A stretch of 64,000 bases of DNA from Laccaria trichodermophora (lineage: Eukaryota; Basidiomycota; Agaricomycetes; Agaricales; Hydnangiaceae). The first letter of the stretch is position 1; each line of letters starts with the position of its first letter. The notes beneath the pieces are model-generated. The model was not told where the DNA came from and searched no databases. It was given only the letters and a program-made list of their open reading frames with translations. A program made the translations under genes and the position numbers. This document shows positions 48,171 through 59,457 of this stretch, in pieces. The stretch is taken from assembly GCA_018417955.1 (NCBI GenBank), contig JACTVC010000023.1, positions 310,001-374,000 on the forward strand. The letters run 5' to 3'.

Positions 48171-51100
48171 GAGATTCCTACCATTCCGGCGGACTCCGGA
48201 TGGAATTCCGACATTCTATGGGAGTCCGTCGGAGTCCGCCGGAACTCATGGGGGAGGGTAAAGTACTGTGAAAACTTAAAGAAGAAGTTCCTAGAGAAAC
48301 CTGTTCTAATCGTACCTGATCCAACAAAACCATTCTATGTTGAATCAGATGCATCCAAATGGGCTACAGGAGCCGTACTCCGACAAAGAGATGATAACAG
48401 AGATTTAAAGCCATGTGGCTACATATCTCACAGTTTTACTGCCACAGAAAGAAACTACAACATATACAACAGAGAACTTCTAGGCATTATACGAGCCTTA
48501 GAAACATGGAGACACTTTTTAGAAGAAAGCCCACACCCCCTCACAATATTCTCAGATCACAAGAATCTGACATATTTCTGGAAAACACAGAAGTTAAACC
48601 GCCAACAGGCCAGATGGAGTTTATACCTTTTGAGGTTTAATCTTCAACTCATCCATGTACCTGGATCCAGAATGATCCAATCAGATGCCCTGTCTAGACG
48701 ACCAGACCATATTCCAGAAAACAACAATGATAATGAAGATCTTGTCCTGTTGTCAGACAAGCTATTCATTAACCTGATAAATGTGGGACTTGCAAAGATG
48801 ATTGAATCAGCCACAGCATCAGACAAATTAGTAAAGAACGTATCAGACGTTCTTTCTACAAAAGGAATTCCACCAATCAAATCAAGTCTTTCCAATTGGA
48901 AAATGAAAGATGGAAAACTCTTCTATCAAGACCAATGCTATATTCCTGACAACAGTGGAATACAGAAGTTAATTGTACAAGAATTTCATGATTCACTGAT
49001 GACTGGACACCCTGGAAGAGATTCCACCCTAGAAATGGTGCAAAGACATTACTGGTGGCCAAGACTGTGCCACTTCGTTTATGATTATGTTGCAGGATGT
49101 GCCACCTGTCAACAGAATAAAGTAAACACACACCTGACACAACTGCCGACACAGCCAATTAAGTCCACAGCAACACGACCCTTCCAAATGATATCCCAGG
49201 ATTTCATATCAGGGTTACCTAAAACAGAACAAGGTCATGACTGCATAATGGTCATGGCCTTATGAAGGGGGTAATTTTTATCCCAACCAACAAGGAAATC
49301 ACAGCCTTACAGGCCACTGAACTCCATTTCAATTACACATTCAAATGATTTGGAATACCAGATAATATCATATCTGATCGAGGTCCACTTTTCGTTTTAA
49401 AGACTTATTGAAGTCTCATGGAACTCTGCAGAATTAAACAACGGATCAGCACTGCATATCACCCACAGACAAACAGAGAAACAGAATGAGTCAATGCAGT
49501 ACTCGAAATGTACCTCAGAATATTCTGCAAGAGAATTCCAGAAGAGTGGGACAGGAATCTCTCTATCACCAAATTCTCATACAATGGACGACCTCACTCC
49601 ATCACAAAACAAACCCCATTTTACCTCATGTTCGGATGCGAACCTGCAAGTATCCTGATAGCATTCACAAAGACAAATGTCCCTGCGGTCGAACAGAGAC
49701 TATCAGAACTCTTAAAGATAAGAGACGATGCTTGAGCCACACACGAACTAGCATGACAAGCTCAGATCAAATGATCAAAGAAGAACACTCCTCCATTTAG
49801 CAAAGGAGACTTGGTATGGTTAGATGGAAAGAACCTTAACAAGGGACACAGATACCCAAAGATAGACTCATTACGCGAAGGACCCTTCAAAGTTCAAGAA
49901 GTCATGGGCCCAGTAACGTACAGACTCCAACTCCCATCTCAATGGAAGATACACGATGTTTTCCATGGAAAACTTCTTACCCCATATCGAGAAACCGACG
50001 TTCATGGAAAGAACTTCCCTGAACCACCTCCTGACCTTGTTGAAGGAGAAGAAGAATTTGAAGTAAAATCGATCAGGAACCATAGGAAACAAGGCAAGAA
50101 ATACCACTATCTAGTGGAATGGAAAGGATACTCCAACAAGACATGGGAACCAGAAAGCAATTTGAAGAATGCTTCCAAGATTCTTCTCAAGTATAAGAAG
50201 AGGAAGAAGCTACAGTAAGAATTCCTCAGACAATCATCTAAACTCACAGTCAAGCCAACCAATTTCCTTCACAATCAACCTCTTCTCTAAACATGTATGC
50301 CGCCCTCTTCAACTCTGACTCTTTCCTCACCACCACCCTCTTTATTGAACAACTCCTTCAGAAGGAGATATGTGTCTGCACCTTGATCGACACCTGTAAA
50401 AATGACCCCACCCTTTCTCTTGATCTTCATCTCATGCTAGAGACTATTGCTACTGAGAAACATCTCGAAAGCAAACTGGGATATAGAGACAAGAATGTCT
50501 CTAGTCTCCATACCATGGTAACCACCACCATCACCACTGCCATCTGACATGGCATCATAAATACCATCAGAGACTGTGATAAACTCCCCGCCGTCCCTGA
50601 CTACATCCTGAGCCACTTCGCAGGGCAAGGGATCCTTCAGTATTTTGAGAAGTTTGACACTGAAATCCATGCATATGGGAAGAAGTTCCTGACCTCCCCT
50701 TGCATCACCACCTACCATCCTTATCGATGCACCCCTTCTCGTCGCTGCTCAAAGTGCAAGTGACTTGGTCACATTTGTAAGGATTGCAGTGACTATCAGT
50801 GTGGAGGATGCCTTTGGTGGGGACCAGGACATACCACCCCTAATGGCGAAACCAAGAAGGCCGCTGATCAGTGATCAAGCATGGGAGAAAGAGACAACCA
50901 GAACTGTGGACCCTGTAGGATATGATGAGAAGACAGGGAAACTTAGATGGATCTAGTGATTGTCACGGGTTGCGGGTAAGGGTACGTGTGGGTAGGGGTA
51001 CGGGTTTGATCTTCACTACCCTTGCCAAACCCGTACCCATGACAGGGGTTGGCAGGTACCCATAGCAATACCCGTCATATAAATAGTCATTTTTTCTTTG

Positions 51101-51335
51101 GGCAGATCATGGTCCGTGTCACTAAGTCACATGTAAAAATTACAAGCAATATTTCCAAGTTGTTTTAAAAATACATAACGAAGGTTTTCATCCTAAGTTT
51201 ATTCATTAAGTCATTGTTTGTTTGCCTCGAGGTCTCGCATTAAGGTCAAAAATATGTAGATTATCACCAAGACATGCGTATAACATACAAAAAAAGTCTC
51301 TAAGGTATTTATAATATATCTATGGTATAGGTAAT

Positions 51336-53957
51336 TTATCGCCGACTGTCTCGGGCGGTGACTACCAGTTGATTCGTGGCGATTTTGACATCAACCTTCC
51401 TCAAAAGCATTGTTGATTTCAAAATCGAGCAGCCACAAAAATCTTTGCCAAACTCCTTGATCCTAAACTGCGACCCCTTATGTGGGCTGGTAAACGCAGT
51501 AACAACCTGGGATTTGCACTCCGGCCTTTCAGGTATTAAATATGGAAATGGCACTTCCAAATTTTTGAAACCGAGCTGGACCTTCACTGCATCTCCGACT
51601 ACTCCTTGAACTCCCCGCACTTATCTTCGTGCTCGCCCCTATGGAAATTAGGGTTGGCGTTGATGAGACGAAGGCTCAGCCTCATGTTGGTGAAGCAGTC
51701 ATCTCTGAGCCAATATGGAGAAGTGGCTGCCATAACAGCCTCAGTATCTATTGACTTTGAATTAAATGCATACTTACCATCATCGCCATGGTGGGGGGTT
51801 CGTGAGCTTGGGTTCCAAGCTGGGGTTGTAGGGATATCTTCTGAGTTAGGAAGCGGAGTAGATGGCCCTGCAATGGCCGGAGTCTGCACAAGGAAAGCAG
51901 CGGGATAAGGGACTGATGGTTGCGGATCTGGCAAGGGGTAACCAGGGAACAAGAAGCTTGCCAGAGTACCGGGCGGAGGTGCTGGCTCGAGTGGGTAAGT
52001 AAAGTCGGTGAGAAGCTCTCGAGGCCTGGGTGGCTGAAGACTTTCGTTGGCGCTGGAAGCTGATTAGCAACGATTTCAAAAAATAAGATGAAGCGCTTGC
52101 ATGATTTTTAGAGAACTAATGTCAAAAACTTGTGGGCGTTGGAGGCATGCCTCGAGCTCGACCAAGACCCTTTTTTCACCGACCGTGCTTTTGATTCTGC
52201 CTTGGTAACCTCTAAAATCCCCCTTGGTGACCATTACTTGTTTTCCTACAAGACGACTGTTAGAGTCCCCCTTCATGACATGCTTTTGTGCATCTGTGAA
52301 GGGAGCTTTCAATTCCGAGGACTCTGTTCCAAAGACGAAGGGGGAGGTGAAGAACTGGACAATTCCCGGAGATACCTCTATCTAAAGGATGACAGAATGT
52401 TAGAAGAAGTATAATATAACAAAAAGCAAGACATTTACCTCTGTACTGGTCCTGTCATTGAAGACGCACACATAGTCCTCATCTTGATTCACTACCCAAC
52501 CCGTAACACCTTCATGGTCTCCCAAAAGAATGCGGACTTTGTCTCCTACTTTGAGATCTTTTCGAAGGGACGAAAAGGGTACAGTGGTTGTTACATCCTC
52601 CATCGTTAAAGAAATGACGGCTTCGTTTTCCATTATATCCTCAATCATTCCAAAAAGCCCCCTCAAAGCTCTGTGAGTGATTTTCACCCCATCGCCTATT
52701 CGAAGGATCCCGGCTGACATTCTCGCCAGCGTGTGCTGTCGGACGCTGAGTGAAATGTCCGAGCAGGCACTAAAAAGCTCAAATTCCCTTGATGTCGGTA
52801 CTACATCTTCTGCGGTGTACCAATCCATGTTGACTTCCAAGAAATACGCATATCCATCAGCATCGTACAATACTCCGCAGAATAAGTACAAGCTGTTGCG
52901 CTCTTGAAAAGCCCGACAAAACCGTTGCTTCACCAGTGTTGGATTGAAGAGGGCTTGGGGAGGCCACCCTGGTGCTTTAGCTCTTCTATTTAGCTCACGA
53001 TTGGGCTTGTAGGTGGCTGCGAACTCGTCGTCCATCTCGTCATTTCAGTCATCAGCGATAAGTTGGCTTCCTTTGACTTTGGCGGCAGGTGGGTCGTAAT
53101 CAACGCGTGGTACCACGAGGAGGTTGATGAGCAATGTGGGGGAAGTGTGAACCTCCCAGATGAAGGCGAGATCTCCTTTGTAGATTCCACAGTGCAGCCG
53201 AACCCATGAATGAGGCTTTGGTCGATAGGTATCTGGAACATTGAAGATGGAGGGGTTGGGATTGGGTATGTTGAAAATCTTGGACACCATCGTGTTGGGT
53301 ATGCCATTACAGACTTGTCTAATCATCTCCGCTGTGCCATTTTCAAAGAATACTCTACCAGGTAGAGCTTTCCAGCTGAAGACCGCTGGGGGTCAAAACC
53401 GCGCAGGAAATCTAGGGTCCATGAGCCGCCGATGGACTCGACAAACGATCCTCTCCTCATATCCAGGCTAAGTAGAAAAGTCATTACAAACATAAGCTTC
53501 AAAGATTGGATGAGTGTTACCTTGACAAGCACCACCCATAAAGACGCCTTTCCAATATCTTGAACGTCTTCTTCCGCATTATGTTGATAAGCTGTGATGC
53601 GCTCGAGAAAGCTTTCCCAGAATGCGTCGTCATCGGAGGGCATCATCGCTTCGCGGAGAAGGTTCCGGTGTGCATCTCCCGAATTTGACTCGTCAATGTC
53701 TTCGTCCTCGTCGATTAGATTGCCTTGGAAAAAATTAGCACTGTACTAAAAACAATTACAACATATGATACACACCTTCATCGCTGCCAATCTGATCATC
53801 CATTTCCGCCTCGGATACCTGAGCTTCGAGATCCAAAAACCAAAGGACTTCCGGCAACTATAGTGTGATTAGCTTGTTATGAAAGCTCACAAGAATTAAG
53901 AGAACTTGCCTTGAGTTTTCTATGTTTCATTACTCTCTCACTGTATTCCGATTGCAT
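51336..53957 (-). CDS. Spt5-like KOW-domain gene captured in the hAT element
   Basis: Spt5 is the eukaryotic NusG-type elongation factor. From the start at 53957 (MQSEYSERVMKHRK) the gene has an acidic region with DEDEDIDES near 53700. An NGN-like segment follows near 53500-53200 (IVCRVHRRLMDPRF-like text in one reading). Then come several KOW modules: SWVRLHCGIYKGDLAFIWEV, LRIGDGVKITHRALRGLFGMI, LKVGDKVRILLGDHEGVTGWV and GKQVMVTKGDFRGYQGRI. The C-terminal exons (to 51336) include WLRDDCFTNMRL and VKVQLGFKNLEVPFPYL. An in-frame TGA at 53045 lies between LIADD and NDEMDDEF, where CGA (Arg) is plausible. It may be a lesion or an unrecognised intron. There is no typical Spt5 C-terminal repeat. 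Its job in transposition is unknown. Confidence 0.7.
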
Positions 53958-54380
53958 GATTTCGGCTTTCCTAAAATTCGTATTACTGTTATAGTCATTG
54001 GAAATTCACTAGCGACGCACAACTGTTTCTACCTGGTATGTACTCTACAAACTACGAGGATGGAACATGGAAGTTGGAAAGAAGTTTGAAAATGGCTTGC
54101 GGGCTGTTTATCTTTGGTTCACTTTAGGGCCAGTTGCCACATATCATGTGAGCATGGTGTTCGGCGAACACGACTGGCGGCGTTGAGTCATGGGCTGAAT
54201 AGAAGAAGCTATCAGTTTAAACACATTGACATACGCAGCCGAAGGCATACCTCCATATCTCTTCAATAGTATCTCTAATGTATTTATTTTTATCAACAAC
54301 GAACAATTTACCATGTAACAAACACGAGAACTTTTCTTTGTTTATTTGTGACAATGCGCAAAATGTTCATGTTCAATTTA

Positions 54381-54910
54381 AGTAATACAAAAGTACGTAT
54401 GATTATATCTACGGCACACCTACAGTAAATACAAGGAGAAGGGATGAGGAGGTGTACATTATATCTACAGTGTACATTAATACTATACTACATTACTCTA
54501 TAAACGTGTAGGGAAGAGGGAGTGGAGAAGGAAAGAAAAGAAAAGAAAGACGCACGACACTCAAGCGCTATATATCCAGGCCACTTTAGGGCAAGTTTGG
54601 GTTTAGGGCCGGCATAGAATGTTGAGGGCAGGCGTGGAACGTTTAGGGTAGGCATAGAAACGTTCTTCCACGCCTGCCCTCAATGTTCTATGCCTGCCCT
54701 AAACCCAAACCCACCCTAAAGTGGCTTGGATATATAGCGCTTGAGCGTCTTTCTCATTTCTTTTCTTTCTTTCTCCACTCCCTCTCCCCTCCACGCTTAT
54801 ATAGTAATGTAGTATAGTTGTTATGTACACTGTAGATATAATGTACACCCTTCTCGTCGTATTTACAGTAGGTATGCCATAGATATAATCATACATAGTT
54901 TTACATTACT
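54381..54910. mobile_element. 530-bp palindromic MITE (TA target duplication) between the two hAT genes
   Basis: Arms of about 260 bp are inverted copies, beginning AGTAATACAAAAGTACG on the left and closing with its diverged complement on the right. TA flanks it at 54379-54380 and 54911-54912. The centre (54580-54730) is a nearly perfect hairpin containing TTTAGGG-type phrases. It sits between the divergent promoters of the Spt5-like gene and the transposase, so it may shape both. It is unrelated in sequence to the gag MITE. Confidence 0.85.
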
Positions 54911-55242
54911 TAGTTTCGGCGTGATACGCTGTACTTGCTCAAATACACGAATAACATTGATTCATCCTTACAAAACGAAAGTAATGTACACAGATGATGT
55001 AGTTAATTGATAACAACCCATGGCGCGTATACCCTCGATACACAGCGTGTCTTTGACCCGCCTTTGTAATCCCTTGAGCCTAGAAGCTGACTCTAGAACC
55101 CATGGTGTGTCTTTGACCCGCAAACTCTCAAGACACGGCACATCTGTGTATCCTTCACCGCTTCATTGTAACCCCCGATCATCACAACATTTTTTTAAAA
55201 GACAGGAAGTACGTTTGCCGAACCATCCCTCCCATTCCCACC

Positions 55243-58200
55243 ATGTCTTCGTCCAATGCACCCACCCAACCTCGCAAGCGCACTGCTTCTGAACGTTCCT
55301 TGACCAATGGTGACCCTTTACTCACAAAAAAGAAGGCGCGCATGGAGCTTCTAGCAAAAAAAGCAGTACACTTGTCTCATCTCATTTTTTTTTCACTCAG
55401 CTTACTGGCCTTGACTTTAGGCAGACCATCAACCTTCTGTTGAGGAAGTTGAAGATGAGGACAACTACCACCCTCGCAGGACGCTCTCTTCAACTTCAAC
55501 TCACATCTTAGATGATGGAAACGAAGATAATCGAAACAAGGTATGTCACCTTAAATAACTCGATCTTTTTCTTAATATTAATGTTATGTGATATAGGCTA
55601 CAGCCAGTTCTGCAGCGAAGAAGACAGGAACTAAGGCTGCCAGTTCAGCTAAAGGAAAGGCGCGCATGGCGGTGCGCTTGTCTCGTCTCGTTTTTTCTTT
55701 CTCTTGACTTACGGTGCTTTGACTTTAGGCAAACCGTCAACCTTCCATTGAGGAAGTTGAAGATGAGGACAACCTCCGCCCTCGCAGGACGCTCTCTTCA
55801 ACTTCAACTCACATTTTAGATGATGAAGACGATGATAATCGAAACAAGGTACGCCACCTTAATTAATTCGATCTTTTTCTTAATATTAATCTTATGTGAT
55901 ATAGGCTACAGCCAGTTCTGCAGCGAAGAAGACTGGAACCAAGGCTGCTGGTTCACTTAAAGCAAAAGCGCCTGCTCGATCCTCCCAGGTATGGCTTATG
56001 ACTTGAAGACTTTGACGATATTTACTTACTGATCATGTGGTACAGGCAAGTCGCCAACCAACCGTTGATGCGGAGTTCAACAACATGCCAGAGTTGGCAC
56101 CACTCGGTGACGATGACGACGATTCGGACGACAAAGACAAAGACAAAGTCAAAATCTTAGAGATGCCTGAGGAGAGTGCAGAGGCAGAGTTGAGTATGTC
56201 TCATTTTACACCAAATTTAATGAATAGATCACTGAGACGTACCTAGAACGACTTTCTAAAGATTGGAACTCACCAATCTATGTCTTCTTCAAGCCCGAGC
56301 CAGTCATTGAGGACGTCAAGGGCCGCCATGTCCACAGCTTCCAGTGTGTGGCCCAGCCTTGCAAAAGCCGTGGTGGTAACTCCGTTCGTCGATACCTCGA
56401 CACCACTGATGCTAAGTCAACCGGTAACCTCTGCAAGCATGCCAAACAATGCTGGGGAGAAGAGGCTGTAGCGGCTGCTGACAACACGAAAGATGTGCAG
56501 GCAGCACGGGAGGCACTGGGGAAGATGAAAAATGCCAATGGATCCATTATGGCGGCATTCCAGCATATCAGTAAGGGTAAGGTCACTTACAGTCATCGCC
56601 AGCACACCAAGACTGAAGCGCAGTAAGTTTCTACTCACTCCCCCCTAACTGTTTTCTTACCTTCTCGAGCAGCGCCGAAATCGTCTGGTGGGTCGCTGAG
56701 AGTAAGCGTCCTTTCCAAATTGTAAACGATCATGGCTTCCGATCCTTGATGAAAACCGGACGTCCCGACTACTACATTCCATCTGCTGAAACGGTCTCTC
56801 GTGATGTGAGAAAGGTTTTCGTCTGGTGTCGTAAAAGGATTTCCAAAATGCTAAAGGTATGTCATTCGCTTTTGTGATAAACAATGAGTTTAACTGTCAT
56901 TGTAGGAATACAACGGACGGCTCAACTTTGCTACCGATGCATGGACATCCCCAAACCACAAAGCCTACGTGGCAATTACTGTTCATTTCGAGCATGACGG
57001 CACCCCAATGTCGATGCTTTTGGATCTCGTCGAGGTTGCCAAGTCCCACTCGGGTAAGAATTTGGCAATCGCATTTGCCAATGTTCTTAAAGATTTCGGG
57101 ATCAGCGATAAGGTATGATTTCGCATATTTCCAGAACATCTAAACTTACCAAAACCCTAGCTGCTCAGCATCACTGGTGACAACGCATCCAACAACGATG
57201 CGATGATCGACGAACTTCCCAAGCTAATCGAGGATTTTCCTGGAGAGGCAAACCAGGTTCGTTGCTTTCTCCACATCATGAGCCTCGCGGCAAAAGGGGT
57301 ACTTCGTCAATTTGAGCCACCCAAATCACAGAAAAAAGGTGAAGACCTTTTGGCTGAGGGTGTTGCAGAGCTCGCTGCATTAGCCATCGACGTCGAAGAT
57401 GGTAGTGACAAGCTTGAGGATGAGAGTGACGACATTGAGGACAACGACGTTGAGGGGCTTGAAGAAACTCATGCTGGCATGACCCCGGAGGAAATCAAGA
57501 AGCTCGAGGAAGAGGTGAAACCTGTTCAGCTGGTGTTGGCGAAGGTAAGGCTCCCACCTTTAATGTAAACAATTCACTCACTTGTACTCATAGCTTCGCA
57601 AAGTCGCTTTCACGATCAAGAACTCTACGACCATCGTCCTTCCCGAATGGAATTCAACCCTCAAGAGGCTTGGACTCAGGCAACGCATGATGCCATGAGA
57701 CGTTTCAACTCACTGGAACTCGACTTACGACATGCTTCTCTTTGCAGTTGATTACCGTATGGCCATCGACGCTATTACAGGAGACCGTGACATGAAAATG
57801 CGTGAGCTAGAGCTGGACTTGGATGAATGGAAGGTAGCGGAGCAATTGCGCGATACTTTGATGATAGGTACCCCAAAATGATTTTAACAACTCATTTGAA
57901 CTGGCGTTTATTCAGGTCTTCAAACACGCTACGCTTTTCTTTTCGCGCGGCACGCCAAACATCAGCACCGTTATTCCTGCTATGGATCGCATCGACGAGC
58001 ATCTAGCAACTGCAGCAGATGATCTCCAATACTCTGTTGCCCTACGTTCCGCTCTGGCAATGGGAAAGAGAATTCTCAACAAGTACTACAACAAAACCAA
58101 CTACTCTGAAATATATCGAATCGCGATGGGTGAGCTGCATCCTCTCCTTTGTTTGACTTCATGTTTTTATCTTTGTACCGTTTCCAATAGTCCTTCACCC

Positions 58201-58889
58201 TCGTCACAAACTCAAATACTTTGAGAATGCCGGTTGGGATGACACCTGGATCAGGACTGCCGAATCCCTTGTACGTGACGAGTTTGACCAAACATACGCA
58301 TTCATGGAAATTGATGATGACGGCCTTGTACCGGTATGTTTTCTATTGTTATGTATCGACTCATACTTATATATATATACCAGGCCCCTGAGGCTGCCGT
58401 CTCCGATTCCGACAAGAACATGTTCGACACTCTACCTGCATTAACAGCCTCTGACGAAACAGAGCTTCGCGATGAGCTCGACGAATACCTCAACACTAAG
58501 ACAGAAAATGTCAAAGATCCGATTCAGTGGTGGGCTGGGAAAAAAGCTGAATATCCTCACCTTCACCATATGGCGTTGGACTATTTAACAATCCCTGGTA
58601 CGTCTCATGAACTGACTCGATGGCATATTCTAACAACTCAACTACTTTAGCTATGTCAGTCGATGTTGAGCGGGTTTTCAGTCAGGGACGGCTGTTGCTT
58701 TCCCATGTCTGCAGCTGCCTCTCTGTCCAGTCAACCCGTGCGTTGATGTGCCTCGGGGGATGGAGTTTGCTGGGCTATGTTAAAGACTCCGATGTGAAGG
58801 CAGTTACTGTGTTGGCGGAGGTTCCAGCTGATGCTGCTGAGGAGGATCTCGCAGCAGATTGGGATGCCATAGGTGATGACGATGATTAG
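55243..58889 (+). CDS. hAT-superfamily transposase (one nonsense codon)
   Basis: At least ten exons. The start at 55243 gives MSSSNAPTQPRKRTASERS, then an acidic/basic N-terminal region built from a duplicated exon pair. A BED-like zinc finger follows near 56330-56460 (FQCVAQPCKSRGG ... LCKHAKQCWG). Catalytic-core text: FATDAWTSPNHKAYVAITVH near 56930 (first Asp), SITGDNASNND near 57170 (second Asp), RCFLHIMSL. The C-terminal dimerisation region has PIQWWAGKKAEYPHLHHMAL, DYLTIPAMSVDVERVFSQGR and LGYVKDSDV, closing at 58889. A TGA at 57696-57698 stands where Arg is expected (MMP-R-DVSTHWNST), again CGA to TGA. Otherwise the frame is open and splice sites look good. Confidence 0.85.
55333..55965 (+). 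repeat. Tandem duplication of an exon-intron-exon block in the transposase N-terminus
   Basis: Copy 1 is about 55333-55655 and copy 2 about 55656-55965. Both start AAGGCGCGCATGG and encode QPSVEEVEDEDN / QPSIEEVEDEDN followed by RRTLSSTSTHILDD and then ATASSAAKKTGTKAA. Introns are duplicated too (TTCTTAATATTAAT in both). Divergence is a few percent. The result is an in-frame repeat in a disordered region. Confidence 0.85.
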
Positions 58890-59457
58890 TAGTCATAGAT
58901 ATCTTCGTGTTTAATAGTTCACTTGTACGCCAAAATGGTATTATTGTTTGACTTATGACCGAGATTAAGACGTTCTGAGATTACTACTTGATTAAGATAC
59001 CTACCTGTGGAGCCAAACCCATAAGACCCGCCAAACCCGCCAAACCCACCAGAACCTGTACCCTTACCTGCAGAAACCCGTACCCGTGGTCGAGGGTATG
59101 GGTTTCCAGGGGTAGGGGTATGGGTAAGGCCGAAAGTACCTGGGGGTTACCCATGACAATGCCTAGATGGATCCAGTGAAATTATGATTGGCAAGGAGTA
59201 CCAATCATTCTGAATGAAGATTGGTTCAGCATGAGGGAAAAGTCAACCTCTCCCTCCTCTCCTCCCACCTTGCCATCAATGCCTCTGTTAGCTCCCCCAA
59301 CCCCACCATTGTCTCCTACCTATGTGCCCTTTTCTCCAACATTTCGCCCAACCCCTCTCTTTGGTTTTGAGAATTTGGTCAGTGACTTTGACTCCATCTC
59401 TTCATCTTCATCTTCATCTGGCAATATCGGTGATATTGAAGTTTAAATGGGGGGTAA

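Larger units (their letters stand above)
46421..48268. mobile_element. 1.85-kb non-autonomous hAT-like element inserted in pol
   Basis: 8-bp target duplication TGAAAACT at 46413-46420 and 48269-48276. Termini are inverted copies: GAGGTCTTTACC... on the left and, inverted, CAGTACTTTACC... on the right, both continuing ATGAGTTCCGGCGGA and later TGTCGGAATTCC. No transposase. Cargo is a SINE-like unit and two blocks of simple sequence. CpG-rich, unlike the surrounding pol, so a later insertion. Confidence 0.85.
44599..50218 (+). pseudogene. pol (protease-RT-RNase H-integrase-chromodomain), decayed
   Basis: Protease: ALINSGTQGIFMDE near 44745 (Asp of the DSG motif reads Asn). [34 protein letters not shown], then YIDDILIFSK near 46048. 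A one-base loss near 45915 shifts frame. RNase H: FYVESDASKWATGAVL and ELLGIIRALETWRHFL. Integrase: zinc-binding HPGRDSTLEMVQRHYWW with CATCQQNK, then QDFISGLP, ISDRGP and AYHPQTNRETE. The final frame (49811-50218) ends in a chromodomain, YHYLVEWKGYSNKTWEPESN. TGA codons replace Arg at 45884, 46312 and other places (fits CGA to TGA). A hAT-like element interrupts RT/RNase H at 46421-48268; its removal restores the frame AFENLKKKF. Confidence 0.85.
50954..59165 (+). mobile_element. 8.2-kb hAT transposon carrying a transposase and an Spt5-like gene
   Basis: 8-bp target duplication GATGGATC at 50946-50953 and 59166-59173. Termini TAGTGATTGTCACGGGT (left) and, inverted, TAGGCATTGTCATGGGT (right). 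Many subterminal GGGTACGGGT/ACCCGTACCC motifs occur within 140 bp of both ends, typical of hAT transposase-binding repeats. It encodes a hAT transposase (55243-58889, +) and a divergent KOW-domain gene (51336-53957, -). CpG is normal, in contrast with the surrounding retrotransposon. Confidence 0.9.
50293..59445 (+). pseudogene. Third retrotransposon ORF with zinc knuckle, split by the 8.2-kb hAT
   Basis: Starts MYAALFNSDSFLTTTLFIE at 50293. After several TGA/TAG codons it gives a Cys-rich motif (RCSKCK, then LGHICKDC, CGGCLWWGPGH) near 50735-50835. It reaches VGYDEKTGKLRW at 50945, where the hAT is inserted. The frame beyond the insertion ends in a Ser/Pro-rich tail (59231-59445), 12 bp before the 3' LTR. 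Some basidiomycete Gypsy elements carry such a downstream Cys-rich ORF; its role is unknown. Confidence 0.6.

Noticed and set aside
54580..54730. Internal telomere-like sequence (TTTAGGG)
   Set aside because: Only a few isolated motifs within a MITE hairpin, not a tandem telomeric array.
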